In this document: in pieces, positions 34,281 to 44,072 of the stretch | Layout of the letters: each line of letters opens with the position of its first letter | Position numbering within the stretch: the stretch's first letter is position 1 | Assembly (NCBI GenBank): GCA_001612575.1 | Contig: LJRV01000308.1 | Location: forward strand, 1 to 64,000 | From: Streptobacillus notomytis | Lineage (GTDB): Bacteria; Fusobacteriota; Fusobacteriia; Fusobacteriales; Leptotrichiaceae | DNA: 64,000 bases | Reading direction: 5' to 3' | The notes under the pieces: model-generated | Databases searched by the model: none | Told to the model about the DNA's origin: nothing | What the model saw: only the letters and a program-made list of their open reading frames with translations | Program-made: the position numbers and the translations under genes

Positions 34281-34883
34281 TTAATCTTTACTAATTATTC
34301 TAATAATATTATTTACAATATCAAAACCATACCTAACATTTACAACTGCTCTATTTTCCTTTTCTTCATTAACAATATCAACATTAAAATCATATATACT
34401 ATTTTCTAGAACATATGAGATATATTCTCCATTATCATTTAATGTTATATCATTATTAAGTATAATTTTTAATTTTAATTCATCTTCAACCTTAGAAGAG
34501 TTAAGAGGGCAGCCTTTATCACATATTAATTTATTTTGTAAATTTACTAAAATATCTGAATGAATAATAATACTTTTATAATTATCCATTTTTTTTACAG
34601 CTTTCGTTATTTCTACTTTATTTAAAGTATTAGTTATAAACGTGTTTGATTTAGAAAAATCATCATTATTAAATATCTCAAAAATTTTTTTAAATTGAAT
34701 ATCATAAAAAAATTTCTTCATTTTAAACTTAAGCTTTGCTAATTGCTTTAATTTTGTTTTATCATATTTTAATATATCCTCAAAAACTACTTCTTCATTT
34801 AATATTAAATTTTCATTCTTAGAATAAAATTCATTATACATAACCTCGTATATATCTTCTTTTTTTATAATTTTATTAATCAT
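34281..34883 (-). CDS. Conserved-looking cytoplasmic protein of unknown function
   Basis: 200 residues, no signal peptide and no membrane segment. The N-terminal half is lysine-rich and helical (YDKTKLKQLAKLKFKMKKFF). The second half is beta-rich (DELKLKIILNNDITLNDNGEYISYVLEN) with a Cys-containing turn (ICDKGCPLNSS). AAGGAA lies before the ATG. It sits between the secA terminator and the met leader, so it may be transcribed by read-through from secA or from its own unseen promoter. I do not recognise the family. Confidence 0.65.
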   Translation of the reverse strand: MINKIIKKEDIYEVMYNEFYSKNENLILNEEVVFEDILKYDKTKLKQLAKLKFKMKKFFYDIQFKKIFEIFNNDDFSKSNTFITNTLNKVEITKAVKKMDNYKSIIIHSDILVNLQNKLICDKGCPLNSSKVEDELKLKIILNNDITLNDNGEYISYVLENSIYDFNVDIVNEEKENRAVVNVRYGFDIVNNIIRIISKD

Positions 34884-34902
34884 TATTTCACTTCCTTTAA
34901 GT

Positions 34903-34933
34903 AAAAAGAGAATTTATAAAAAATTCTCTTTTT
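34903..34933. terminator. Terminator after secA
   Basis: AAAAAGAGAATTT and its complement AAATTCTCTTTTT (13-base stem) with a 5-base loop, flanked by A and T runs. Works in the minus direction to end the prfA-secA operon. Confidence 0.7.
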
Positions 34934-34937
34934 AAAT

Positions 34938-37544
34938 TTATTCATTTTCTTCTATTCTTTCTCTTCTGCTCTTGAACTCAAAACTTTCATTATCTGAATC
35001 AATAACTTCAATTTCTTCATTTACATTAATTAATTCTTCTGGTACATTTAATTTTAGTTTTAATAAGAAAGATGTTGTTTCTCTATTAATACTATCTATC
35101 ATATCATTATATACATCTGTACTTGAAATTTTATACTCATTAACAGGATTTTTTTGTCCATAAGATTGTAAGTTTATACCTTCTCTTAATTCTGTTAAAT
35201 CCTTTAAGTTTTGTCTCCATTTTTGATCAAGTACTTCAAGCATAATATATCTTTCTATTCTAGAAAATTGTTCTTCTCCTATTTCTAACACTTTATTATC
35301 ATATCTATTTTTAACTTCATTATATAATATATCATAAATTTCATCTAATTTTGAAGCCTCATAAACTAAATCAGGTAATTCAAATCCATATATTTCATAA
35401 ATTTTTGAATTAAGATTTTCAAAATCCCATTCTGATTTATTAGGAGATAATATATCATCCACAACAGAAACAACTGTATTATCTATCATATCATAAATCA
35501 ATTCTCTAATTTCTTTATTATATAATATTTGATCTCTTTGCTTGTATATAACTTCTCTTTGTCTATTATTTACATCATCATATTCAATAAGATTTTTTCT
35601 TATAGAGAAATTTCTACTTTCAATTCTTCTTTGTGCATTTTCAACAGCTTTAGATATTCTTCCATGTCTAATATCCTCATCTTCAGATATATTTAAAGCT
35701 TTCATCATTGACTTAAGTTTATCTCCTCCAAATAATCTCATTAAATCATCTTCTAAAGATAAATAAAATTCAGAAGCTCCTGTATCTCCTTGACGACCTG
35801 CTCTTCCTCTTAATTGATTATCAATTCTACGACTTTCATGTCTTTCAGTACCTAAAATAAATAATCCACCTGCTGCAAGAACTTTTTCTTTATTTTCTTG
35901 ACATTCTTTTTCATAAGTCTTATAAGCCTCATAATATTCAGACGTTCCACGTTCAGCTACTTTAATTGCTAATGAATCTGGATCTCCACCTAATTTAATA
36001 TCTGTTCCACGTCCTGCCATATTAGTTGCAATAGTAACATTTTTATATCTACCAGCCTGTGCTATAATATCAGCTTCTCTTTCATGATATTTAGCATTTA
36101 AAACTTCATGAGGAATTTTAGCTTTAGTTAAATATGATGAAAGCAACTCTGAATGTTCTATTGATGCCGTACCAACTAAAACTGGTTGACCTTTTTCAAA
36201 CAACTCTATTATTTTATTAACTATAGCCTTGTATTTAGCTTTAGTTGTCTGATATATTACATCAGGTAAATCCTTTCTTATTACCGGTTTATTAGTTGGA
36301 ACAACTACAACTCCAAGTTTATATATTTGTTTAAATTCCTCTTCTTCTGTTTTAGCAGTACCTGTCATCCCAGATAATTTTTCATACATTCTAAAATAAT
36401 TTTGTAATGTAATTGTTGCAAGTGTTTGATTTTCTCCAGCAACTTTTAAATGTTCTTTAGCTTCTATAGCTTGATGTAATCCATCAGAATATCTTCTACC
36501 ATCCATTAATCTACCTGTAAATTCATCAACTATAATAACTTCATCTTTTTCATTTATTATATAATCTCTATCTCTTTTAAATAATTCCTTAGCTTTTAAT
36601 GCTTGTGATAAAAAATGAGTTAATTCAACATATTGTGGTGAATAAAGATTATCAATTTGTAATATTTTCTCAACATTTTTTATACCTTTATCAGTTATTG
36701 TAACTGTTTTAGCTTTTTCATCAACTTCATAATCTTCCCAGTCTTCATCTGGAATAACAGTATTTTTTTTATCTTTTATTTCTTCTGTTTTGTAACTTCT
36801 CTTTAATCTTAATACTACATTAGCAAAAACATCATACCAATGAGTTGTTTCTTCTGCTGGACCTGAAATTATTAATGGTGTTCTAGCTTCATCTATCAAG
36901 ATAGAATCAATTTCATCAACTATAGCATAATTATGTTCTCTTTGAACTTTTTCACTTGGATCATGAACCATATTATCTCTTAAATAATCAAATCCAAATT
37001 CATTATTTGTTCCATAAGTTATATCACAATTATATTGTTCTCTTCTAGTTTCATTATCCAAATTAGCTATTATTACTCCTGAAGTTAAACCTAAGAAATC
37101 ATAAATATGTGCCATAGTATCTCTATCTCTTTTAGCTAGATAGTCATTTACTGTAACTACATGCACACCTTTTCCAGTTAAAGCATTTAAATATATTGCT
37201 AAAGTTGACATCAAGGTTTTTCCTTCACCTGTTTTCATTTCTGCAATTTTACCACTATGTATTATCATTGATCCTATTAACTGAACATCATATATTCTCA
37301 TACCTGTTAATCTTTTAGCAGCTTCTCTAACTACAGCGAAAGCTTCAACTAATAAATCATCTAACGTTTCTCCTTGTTTTAATCTATTTTTAAACTCTTG
37401 CGTTTTAGCTGCCAAATCTTCATTACTTAATGCTTCCATAGTCGGTTCTAATGCATTAATTTTTTCTACTTGTTTTTTCATTTTTTTTATAATTTTTTCA
37501 TCAGATGAACCAAATATCTTATTAATTATATCTATTATTTTCAT
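34938..37544 (-). CDS. secA: Preprotein translocase ATPase SecA
   Basis: 868 residues. Walker A MKTGEGKTLMSTL, DEAD-type IVDEIDSILIDEART, preprotein crosslinking domain, GTASIEHSE and NMAGRGTDIKLGG of the second motor domain, RRIDNQLRGRAGRQGD, then the helical scaffold. It pushes unfolded proteins through SecYEG. The C-terminus ends FKSRRERIEENE without the zinc-binding Cys motif found in SecA of many bacteria, so SecB-type interaction through that tail is unlikely. 42 bases after the preceding small gene, at the end of the prfA operon. Confidence 0.97.
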   Translation of the reverse strand: MKIIDIINKIFGSSDEKIIKKMKKQVEKINALEPTMEALSNEDLAAKTQEFKNRLKQGETLDDLLVEAFAVVREAAKRLTGMRIYDVQLIGSMIIHSGKIAEMKTGEGKTLMSTLAIYLNALTGKGVHVVTVNDYLAKRDRDTMAHIYDFLGLTSGVIIANLDNETRREQYNCDITYGTNNEFGFDYLRDNMVHDPSEKVQREHNYAIVDEIDSILIDEARTPLIISGPAEETTHWYDVFANVVLRLKRSYKTEEIKDKKNTVIPDEDWEDYEVDEKAKTVTITDKGIKNVEKILQIDNLYSPQYVELTHFLSQALKAKELFKRDRDYIINEKDEVIIVDEFTGRLMDGRRYSDGLHQAIEAKEHLKVAGENQTLATITLQNYFRMYEKLSGMTGTAKTEEEEFKQIYKLGVVVVPTNKPVIRKDLPDVIYQTTKAKYKAIVNKIIELFEKGQPVLVGTASIEHSELLSSYLTKAKIPHEVLNAKYHEREADIIAQAGRYKNVTIATNMAGRGTDIKLGGDPDSLAIKVAERGTSEYYEAYKTYEKECQENKEKVLAAGGLFILGTERHESRRIDNQLRGRAGRQGDTGASEFYLSLEDDLMRLFGGDKLKSMMKALNISEDEDIRHGRISKAVENAQRRIESRNFSIRKNLIEYDDVNNRQREVIYKQRDQILYNKEIRELIYDMIDNTVVSVVDDILSPNKSEWDFENLNSKIYEIYGFELPDLVYEASKLDEIYDILYNEVKNRYDNKVLEIGEEQFSRIERYIMLEVLDQKWRQNLKDLTELREGINLQSYGQKNPVNEYKISSTDVYNDMIDSINRETTSFLLKLKLNVPEELINVNEEIEVIDSDNESFEFKSRRERIEENE

Positions 37545-37586
37545 TTTTTCTCCTTTTAATATTATATATTTTAAAAAAGGAAATTT

Positions 37587-37880
37587 TTATTCTATATATT
37601 TTAAATTATTTCTACCATAGATTTTATTGTATGTAAAAAAAATATTCCAAAAAGATATTATATTATTTTTTCTTATAATCCTTGTATTTTTAAGAAAAAA
37701 TTTTTCTATATTATTTTCTATATTTATATTTTCATTTTCTTTTTTTTCTATTTTTAAAAAGCTTGTTATCATTCTATCAATATGAATAGTATTACTCGAA
37801 TTATTAAGTGTTTTATTATTCATAATTACAAATAAAAGTGAAAGCATAAAAATAGAAATTAACCTATTTTTTTGTTGCAT
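37587..37880 (-). CDS. Small signal-anchored protein of unknown function
   Basis: 97 residues. The N-terminus MQQKNRLISIFMLSLLFVIM is a basic stretch plus a hydrophobic segment, consistent with a signal peptide or membrane anchor. The rest is polar and rich in Asn, Ile and Lys (IEKKENENINIENNIEKFF), with no Cys and no recognised motif. It starts one base after pgeF and precedes secA, so it is part of the prfA-secA operon. Probably exported or inner-membrane; function unknown. Could be lineage-specific. Confidence 0.55.
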   Translation of the reverse strand: MQQKNRLISIFMLSLLFVIMNNKTLNNSSNTIHIDRMITSFLKIEKKENENINIENNIEKFFLKNTRIIRKNNIISFWNIFFTYNKIYGRNNLKYIE

Positions 37881-37881
37881 T

Positions 37882-38631
37882 TTACTCCTTTATTGATATT
37901 ATAGCAGCAGATCTACCAATACTATCCTTATCTAATCTATGAGAAAATGTATTAGCAATTTTCACACCTCTATTATCTATAACTATATTAGATTCTAATA
38001 TCCCATAATCTAGTGCCAATAATTTATTTAATAATGTATTATCATAAAATATTTTACCATTAATTTCTTTAAAACACTTTTGAAAATGATTTGGAAATAC
38101 ATTTTTAAAATTTTCTAAAAACTCAGTTCCAACCTCATAATCATCAATATGTATACCTATACCAAGAGCTATTAATAAATCTTCTTTTTTACTATTATAT
38201 GTACTAATCATTTTATCAATTAATTTATGTATTACAAATTTTGTAGTTCCTGCCCAACCAGAATGTGCTAAACCGTATGCTAAATTTTTTTTATCTAAAA
38301 TATAAATAGGTAAACAATCTGCATAAAAAGTAAATATAGCTATATCTTTTCTCATTGTAACAAAACCATCAACATTTTCAATATTTATTAATGCTTCAAT
38401 ATCAGCATCATTAGTTATATCAATAATATTATTTGTATGTTTTTGTAATGCAAAAACAATTTTTTTATCACTAATTCCCAATATAGAAAGTGCATTTTCC
38501 CTATTATTCTTTGGATTATCATTATTTATATAATCTGCCATATTCCCCAATTCTTTCTTGGTAAAAGCAGCTATGCAATTATATTTTAAAAATTCATCTA
38601 TGATATAAAGATTTTTTTCTTCTTTAAACAT
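37882..38631 (-). CDS. pgeF: Multicopper polyphenol oxidase/laccase-fold protein (YfiH/PgeF)
   Basis: 249 residues of the YfiH family. Signature residues are FYADCLPIYILD (Asp-Cys) and YGLAHSGWAGT (His-x-Gly-Trp), the zinc-binding and catalytic cluster of this fold. In E. coli PgeF corrects mis-incorporated L-Ser in UDP-MurNAc precursors, and other members hydrolyse purine nucleosides. The activity here is inferred from family only. Overlaps ispA by one base, so translation is coupled. Confidence 0.88.
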   Translation of the reverse strand: MFKEEKNLYIIDEFLKYNCIAAFTKKELGNMADYINNDNPKNNRENALSILGISDKKIVFALQKHTNNIIDITNDADIEALINIENVDGFVTMRKDIAIFTFYADCLPIYILDKKNLAYGLAHSGWAGTTKFVIHKLIDKMISTYNSKKEDLLIALGIGIHIDDYEVGTEFLENFKNVFPNHFQKCFKEINGKIFYDNTLLNKLLALDYGILESNIVIDNRGVKIANTFSHRLDKDSIGRSAAIISIKE

Positions 38632-39479
38632 TAATACTCCCTGTTTAATAAATAATGTGCAAAATCTACTAATTTTTGATTATCTTTTACTATTTCTATT
38701 GCATCATTTGTAAATTTTTCTTTTAACATTTTAGATTTTTCTAAACCTAATGTTTTAGGAAAGGTTGATTTATTATTCTTATCATCAGTATTTTCTTTAC
38801 CAATTTTTTCAAAACTAGATTCTGCTTCTAAAATATCATCTTGTATTTGATAAGCTAATCCAAGATATAATATATATTTTCTAAGTGCATTTCTAGCTTC
38901 TATGTTTATAGATAAACTAATAGAAGCAATTTCAACCGTAGCCATTAAAAGCATTGCTGTCTTATTCAAGTTTATTTCCATTAAATCATTAAAATCCATA
39001 TTATTTTTATTTTCATTTAATAAATCTAAATACTGACCTAATATCATACCTTTATGTCCTGAATAATATGAAAGTGCAACTATACTATATTTATTAGAAT
39101 ATTCTGATTCTGCAAGCACAGAAAAAGCTAATGTTAATAATGCATCTCCTACAAGAACAGCATTAGACTCACCATATTTTTTATGTACAGTCAAATTCCC
39201 TCTTCTATAAGCATCATTATCCATACAAGGTAAATCATCATGTATTAAAGAATAGGCATGTATTAATTCTATAGCAACTGCTTCATTTTCTATATATTTT
39301 TTATCCTTTTTATATATATCGGCAAGTAAGTACATAATTGCTGGTCTTATTCTTTTACCACCTAAAAGAACTGCATATTCCAACATTTCATCAATTTCTT
39401 TTATTGATTTATGTTTTTTTAAAACCTTTTTTATGCTTTCATCTACATCCTTCTTTATATTTTTTAAATATTTCTCCAT
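38631..39479 (-). CDS. ispA: Polyprenyl (farnesyl/geranyl) diphosphate synthase
   Basis: 282 residues. The first aspartate-rich motif is DDLPCMDND, preceded by the chain-elongation region LIHAYSLIHDDLP; the second is YQIQDDILE. It condenses isopentenyl diphosphate with allylic diphosphates to give C15 (possibly C20) isoprenoid precursors of undecaprenyl phosphate and quinones. The xseB-ispA adjacency is widely conserved. Three bases separate it from xseB. Confidence 0.93.
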   Translation of the reverse strand: MEKYLKNIKKDVDESIKKVLKKHKSIKEIDEMLEYAVLLGGKRIRPAIMYLLADIYKKDKKYIENEAVAIELIHAYSLIHDDLPCMDNDAYRRGNLTVHKKYGESNAVLVGDALLTLAFSVLAESEYSNKYSIVALSYYSGHKGMILGQYLDLLNENKNNMDFNDLMEINLNKTAMLLMATVEIASISLSINIEARNALRKYILYLGLAYQIQDDILEAESSFEKIGKENTDDKNNKSTFPKTLGLEKSKMLKEKFTNDAIEIVKDNQKLVDFAHYLLNREY

Positions 39480-39482
39480 ATA

Positions 39483-39686
39483 TTATTCTTTCTCGAAATT
39501 TATTTTTATTACCTCTAATTTACCTTCAACTTCTTTTAATTTTTTTTCAGCTTCTTTTATTAATTTAACAGCATTTTCATATTCTAATATAGAATCATCT
39601 AAAGATATATCAAAGCTTTCTAATTTAACTATACTTTTTTTAATTTCTTCTAAAATAGTTTCAAAATTTTTATTTTCCATATTCAC
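39483..39686 (-). CDS. xseB: Exodeoxyribonuclease VII small subunit
   Basis: 67 residues, the usual size. The sequence is the family pattern of a helical hairpin: NFETILEEIKKSIVKLES followed by LDDSILEYENAVKLIKEAEK. The small subunit coats the large XseA catalytic subunit, which is not seen in this window. Start lies two bases after rsmD. Confidence 0.92.
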   Translation of the reverse strand: MNMENKNFETILEEIKKSIVKLESFDISLDDSILEYENAVKLIKEAEKKLKEVEGKLEVIKINFEKE

Positions 39687-39688
39687 TC

Positions 39689-40240
39689 CTATTTTTTCTT
39701 GTAAAATGTCACTACTTTTTTATTATACTCTCTTTCATCAAATTTAACAAAATCTCCAATTTCATTTTCTAATTTTTCATATTTACCGTGCTCACAAATT
39801 ATTATACCATCTTCATTTAATATATTATGGTTAGAAATTTTTTTTAATGTTTTCTCTGTTAAATTTTCTTTATATGGTGGATCCATAAAAATTATATCAA
39901 ATTTTTCATTTTTATTTTCTAATATTTCTATAGCCCGTAAAGCATCATTTTTATATGCTCTACATTTTTTTTCAAGGTTTAAATTATTGACATTTTCAAT
40001 AATTACTCTTAAAGCCTCTCTATCCATTTCAATCATTACAGCTCTACTAGCTCCTCGACTCATAGCCTCAAAAGACATATTCCCAGTACCAGAATATAAG
40101 TCTAAGAAAATTGCATCTTCAACCTTAGTTGAAATAATACTATAAATCGCTTCTTTTACTCTTTCAAGAGTAGGTCTAGTCTCTTTACCTATTCTACTTA
40201 AAATAACTCTATTTTTTAAATATCCTGATGTAATTCTCAT
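39689..40240 (-). CDS. rsmD: 16S rRNA (guanine966-N2)-methyltransferase
   Basis: 183 residues. SAM motif I FLDLYSGTGNMSFEAMSRGA and catalytic motif IV FMDPPY are both present. The N-terminus (MRITSGYLKNRVILSR) matches RsmD, which methylates G966 in the 30S subunit. Overlaps queA by four bases. Part of the translation-related prfA operon. Confidence 0.94.
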   Translation of the reverse strand: MRITSGYLKNRVILSRIGKETRPTLERVKEAIYSIISTKVEDAIFLDLYSGTGNMSFEAMSRGASRAVMIEMDREALRVIIENVNNLNLEKKCRAYKNDALRAIEILENKNEKFDIIFMDPPYKENLTEKTLKKISNHNILNEDGIIICEHGKYEKLENEIGDFVKFDEREYNKKVVTFYKKK

Positions 40241-41265
40241 AATTCTCCTTGTATAAACATTGCATCACCAAAACTAAAAAATCTATAATTATTTTCTATT
40301 GCATGTTTATATGCATTCATAATATAATCTTTACTAGCAAAAGATGAAATTAACATTATTAAAGTTGATTTAGGTAAATGAAAATTAGTAATTAGTGCAT
40401 CAACTATTTTAAACTTATATTCACCATATATAAATATACTTGTTTCAGATTTTTGTGCAATTAAATTATTATTTTCATCAAGTGATGATTCAAGTGTTCT
40501 AATAGATGTTGTACCAACTGCTATTATTCTTTTTCCTTCTTTTTTACCTTTATTTATTATCTTTGCAGTTTTTTCAGGAATAATATATTCTTCACTATGC
40601 ATTATATGATCTTCAACATTTTCTACTTGAACTGGTCTAAAAGTTCCAAGACCAACAGTTAAAAAAACTTCTAATATTGTTATACCCTTTTTTTCAATTT
40701 TTTCAAGTAATTCAGTAGTAAAATGTAATCCTGCAGTAGGTGCTGCAACAGATTCTCCTGATTTAGCATAAACTGTTTGATATCTACTTTTATCTTCTAA
40801 TTTTTCAGTAATATATGGTGGTAATGGCATTTCAGCGAACTCATCAAGTATTTCTTCAAATACACCCTCAAATTCAAATTCCATTATCCTATTTCCATCT
40901 TCTTTAATTTCTAGTAATGTTGCTGATAATTTATCTGAAAATATTAATTTATCATTCATTTTTAATTTTTTGGCAGGTTTTAGTAAAACTTCCCATTTTT
41001 TTAAATCAATTCTTTTTAATAAAAAACATTCTAATATTACCCCATTTTCTTTCTTACCAAATAATCTAGCTGGAATAACTTTAGTTCTATTAATTACTAA
41101 AATATCATTAGGGGTAAGATAATCAATAATATCATAGAATTTTTTATCTTCTATAGTTCCATTATTTTTATTTAAAACTAATAATTTTGAATGATCTCTT
41201 GGATCTATTGCATGCTGTGCTATAGATTCTAAAGGTAAATCAAAATCATAATCTTCAACTCTCAT
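40237..41265 (-). CDS. queA: tRNA preQ1(34) S-adenosylmethionine ribosyltransferase-isomerase
   Basis: 342 residues. Family landmarks: DYDFDLPLESIAQHA at the N-terminus, RTKVIPARLFG, APTAGLHFT, and NFHLPKSTLIML near the C-terminus. QueA moves the ribosyl moiety of SAM onto preQ1 in tRNA to make epoxyqueuosine, so the organism makes or salvages queuosine precursors. Start overlaps the prmC stop by one base. Confidence 0.96.
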   Translation of the reverse strand: MRVEDYDFDLPLESIAQHAIDPRDHSKLLVLNKNNGTIEDKKFYDIIDYLTPNDILVINRTKVIPARLFGKKENGVILECFLLKRIDLKKWEVLLKPAKKLKMNDKLIFSDKLSATLLEIKEDGNRIMEFEFEGVFEEILDEFAEMPLPPYITEKLEDKSRYQTVYAKSGESVAAPTAGLHFTTELLEKIEKKGITILEVFLTVGLGTFRPVQVENVEDHIMHSEEYIIPEKTAKIINKGKKEGKRIIAVGTTSIRTLESSLDENNNLIAQKSETSIFIYGEYKFKIVDALITNFHLPKSTLIMLISSFASKDYIMNAYKHAIENNYRFFSFGDAMFIQGEL

Positions 41266-42356
41266 TAATTTCCTTTCTTTTTACCAAAAACATATCTTTC
41301 ATTTCCAGTTAAATCTTTACCAATTAATACTTCAATATATCCAAATTTTTCCATAATTTCTTTTACTTTACTTCCTTGAGAATAACCTATTTCAAAAAGT
41401 AAATATCCATTATCTTTTAAATAATTTTGTGCATTTTTTGATATTTCAAAATAGAAATATAGTCCTCCATCATCTGCAAATAAAGCATTTTGTGGTTCAT
41501 GTAATAAAACATTTTCTGACATAATTCCTATTTCATCACGAGATATATAAGGAGGGTTAGAAACAATTAAATCAAATTCCTTATACGTAACATTTGAAAA
41601 TAGATCAGAATGTAAAATTTTCACATTTTCTACATTTAATATTTCTAAATTTTTTTTAGCTACTTTTAAAGCATTTTTTGATATATCAACAGCTAAAACT
41701 TTACTACTTCTATTTTCAAGCCCTATTACTAAAGCTATAGCTCCACTTCCTGTTCCTATATCTAAAACTTTAGGCTCATCTATTTTATTTATTAATTCTA
41801 AAGATTTTTCTACTATAACTTCTGTATCTATTCTAGGTATTAAAACATTTTTATCTACATAAAATGAATAACCATAGAAAATTTGTTCATTAAATATATA
41901 TTGTATAGGTATTTTTTTCTCAACTATTTTTTTTAATATATCTCTTAGCTTATTTTTTTGGTCTTCATTAATACTGGTATTGTATTTAGTAAATAATAAA
42001 CTCATATCAATATTTAATAAATTAGAAAAAATAATGTTTGTAATGATATTACTTTCATTTATACCTTTTTTATCCAAATAAACTTTAGTTTTTTCATAAT
42101 AATCTCTAATAGTTTCAAGTACTATTTCTTCTTTTTTATTAGAATCATAATTTAATAGTTTATCCTTTATCCTTTTTTTTTCATCCTCTGAAATTATTCT
42201 TTCAAAATTTGAATAAAGAGAAATTCTATCAAGTAATAAAATTTCAGATAGTATCTTTTCTGCAACAAATCTAGGTTTAAAGACACCTTTATTTTCTAAG
42301 TATTTAACTGATTTATTCAGTAATGTTAATAAAGTGTCTTTCATATTAATTTTCAC
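41265..42356 (-). CDS. prmC: Release factor glutamine methyltransferase with duplicated N-terminal domain
   Basis: 363 residues, about 80 more than the usual 280. The catalytic part (about 175-363) has [16 protein letters not shown] and the NPPY motif ([12 protein letters not shown]), and methylates the Gln of the GGQ motif of PrfA, encoded just upstream. The N-terminal helical domain appears twice: residues about 8-70 ([20 protein letters not shown]) and 85-155 ([20 protein letters not shown]) share the pattern x-x-YL-x-x-KG followed by SEILLLDR or SNLLNIDM. Overlaps prfA by 11 bases. Confidence 0.95.
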   Translation of the reverse strand: MKINMKDTLLTLLNKSVKYLENKGVFKPRFVAEKILSEILLLDRISLYSNFERIISEDEKKRIKDKLLNYDSNKKEEIVLETIRDYYEKTKVYLDKKGINESNIITNIIFSNLLNIDMSLLFTKYNTSINEDQKNKLRDILKKIVEKKIPIQYIFNEQIFYGYSFYVDKNVLIPRIDTEVIVEKSLELINKIDEPKVLDIGTGSGAIALVIGLENRSSKVLAVDISKNALKVAKKNLEILNVENVKILHSDLFSNVTYKEFDLIVSNPPYISRDEIGIMSENVLLHEPQNALFADDGGLYFYFEISKNAQNYLKDNGYLLFEIGYSQGSKVKEIMEKFGYIEVLIGKDLTGNERYVFGKKKGN

Positions 42357-43422
42357 CTGAATTTTTTAACAACTCTGCTTGATTAAATGCTATTAAAGCA
42401 TCAATAATTTCATCTAAAGAACCATCAAGTATAGCATCTAATCTATGTAAAGTTAATTTAATTCTATGATCAGTAACTCTTCCTTGAGGATAATTATATG
42501 TTCTAATTTTTTCAGATCTATCTCCTGTACCAACTTGACTTCTTCTTTCAGCTTCTACAGAACTTCTTTGTTTTTCAACCTCAATTTCATATAATTTAGA
42601 AGCTAATACTTTCATGGCTGCTTCCTTATTTTTAATTTGAGATCTTCCATCTTGTGATGTTACAACTATACCTGTAGGCTTATGTGTAATTCTAACTGCT
42701 GAATCAGTTGTATTTACGTGCTGTCCACCTGCACCACTAGATCTATATGTATCTATTTGTAAATCAGATGGATTTATAGCTACTTGCTCTACATCATCTA
42801 TTTCAGGTAATACTGCAACAGTAATTGTAGATGTATGTATTCTTCCAGATGCTTCTGTATCAGGAACTCTTTGTACTCTATGTACTCCACTTTCAAATTT
42901 TAACCTTGAATAAGCACCTTTTCCAGATATTAAGAAGGTTATTTCTTTTAATCCTCCAACACCTATTTCATTTTTATCTATTATTTCTGTTTTCCATCTA
43001 TTTCTCTCAGCATATCTTGTAAACATACGGAATATGTCAGAAACAAATAAAGCAGCTTCATCTCCACCTGCTCCCGCTCTTAATTCAACTATTACATTTT
43101 TATCATCATTTGGATCCTTAGGTAAAAGTAATATTTTTAATTCTTCTTCTAACCTAGGAATTTCTTCTTCTATTGAATCAATTTCTATATTTAACATTTC
43201 TAACATTTCTTCATCTTTTTCAATTTTTATTTCTTCTTTATATTGTTCCAAAGCCTCTTTTTTTGATTTATATGATAAATATTTTTCAACAATTTCTGAC
43301 ATTTGACTTAATGTTTTATTATATTCCATTAATTTTTTAGGATCTGATAATACTTCTGGTGTCATAAGTAATCTATTTATTTCTTCGTATTTTTCAACAA
43401 CTTCATCTAATTTTTGAAACAT
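42346..43422 (-). CDS. prfA: Peptide chain release factor 1
   Basis: 358 residues from ATG 43420-43422 (an adjacent ATG is three bases earlier). The GGQ motif is in [16 protein letters not shown], the anticodon-mimic PxT region is in the preceding domain (RVPDTEASG contains the stop-recognition PDT of RF1), and the C-terminal RNA-like domain is intact. It releases peptides at UAA and UAG. It is the first gene of the operon prfA-prmC-queA-rsmD-xseB-ispA-pgeF-orf-secA. Confidence 0.97.
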   Translation of the reverse strand: MFQKLDEVVEKYEEINRLLMTPEVLSDPKKLMEYNKTLSQMSEIVEKYLSYKSKKEALEQYKEEIKIEKDEEMLEMLNIEIDSIEEEIPRLEEELKILLLPKDPNDDKNVIVELRAGAGGDEAALFVSDIFRMFTRYAERNRWKTEIIDKNEIGVGGLKEITFLISGKGAYSRLKFESGVHRVQRVPDTEASGRIHTSTITVAVLPEIDDVEQVAINPSDLQIDTYRSSGAGGQHVNTTDSAVRITHKPTGIVVTSQDGRSQIKNKEAAMKVLASKLYEIEVEKQRSSVEAERRSQVGTGDRSEKIRTYNYPQGRVTDHRIKLTLHRLDAILDGSLDEIIDALIAFNQAELLKNSGEN

Positions 43423-43458
43423 CATTTTCCCCTTTCATTTTTTTATTTTTTACTATTT

Positions 43459-43487
43459 ATTATAGCATAAATGTACTTTTTTATCAA
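43459..43487 (-). promoter_or_regulatory. Promoter of the prfA-secA operon
   Basis: On the minus strand TTGATA (43482-43487), 17-base spacer, TATAAT (43459-43464). Confidence 0.65.
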
Positions 43488-43558
43488 TCGATAAAAACTT
43501 TACATAATTAAAGAATATTTACTGCTAAAAATATAGTTAAAGTCTAGTTTTTCTTATA

Positions 43559-43586
43559 TTGACTTTTTATTTTATAGTGCTATAAT
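43559..43586 (+). promoter_or_regulatory. Promoter of the EIIA-peptidase operon
   Basis: TTGACT (43559-43564), 16-base spacer, TATAAT (43581-43586), then GGAGGTG before the ATG at 43611. Confidence 0.7.
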
Positions 43587-43610
43587 AATAAAAAGAACGG
43601 AGGTGCTTAT

Positions 43611-44072
43611 ATGTTAATAAGTGAGATTATAAAAAAAGAGAATATCTGCATTGATTTAAAATCAAAAACAAAGAAAGAAATTTTAAAAGAATTAATATCT
43701 TTAGTTAAAACTGTAGAAATTTTAGATGAAGAAAAACTTTACAATGATTTAGTTGCCAGAGAAGATGCTGGTTCAACAGCTTTAGAACATGGATTAGCTA
43801 TACCACATGTTAGAAGTAATAATATAACTCATTTTTCTATAGGTTTAGGAATAAGTCAAGAAGGTGTTGATTTTGAATCTTTGGATAATGAAAAAACTAA
43901 ACTTTTTCTATTTATAGCTACACCTGCAAAATACAATAATTTACATTTAGAAGCTTTAGCTAAAATAGCTAAAATTTTTTATAACAAAACTAATGTTAAT
44001 GTAGTTTCTAACTGTAAATCTAAAGAAGGAATAATAAATTTAATTAACAAATTAGAAGAGGTAAATATATAA
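43611..44072 (+). CDS. PTS EIIA-type protein (fructose/mannitol/nitrogen family)
   Basis: 153 residues. The phosphorylation-site motif is ALEHGLAIPHVR, with the second (IPHVR) histidine as the expected phosphate acceptor. Family members either feed phosphate to EIIB/EIIC of fructose-type PTS or act as regulators (PtsN). No EIIB, EIIC, HPr or EI is nearby, so a regulatory role is possible. The stop and the ATG of the next gene share one base (TAATG), so the two are translationally coupled. Confidence 0.9.
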   Translation: MLISEIIKKENICIDLKSKTKKEILKELISLVKTVEILDEEKLYNDLVAREDAGSTALEHGLAIPHVRSNNITHFSIGLGISQEGVDFESLDNEKTKLFLFIATPAKYNNLHLEALAKIAKIFYNKTNVNVVSNCKSKEGIINLINKLEEVNI

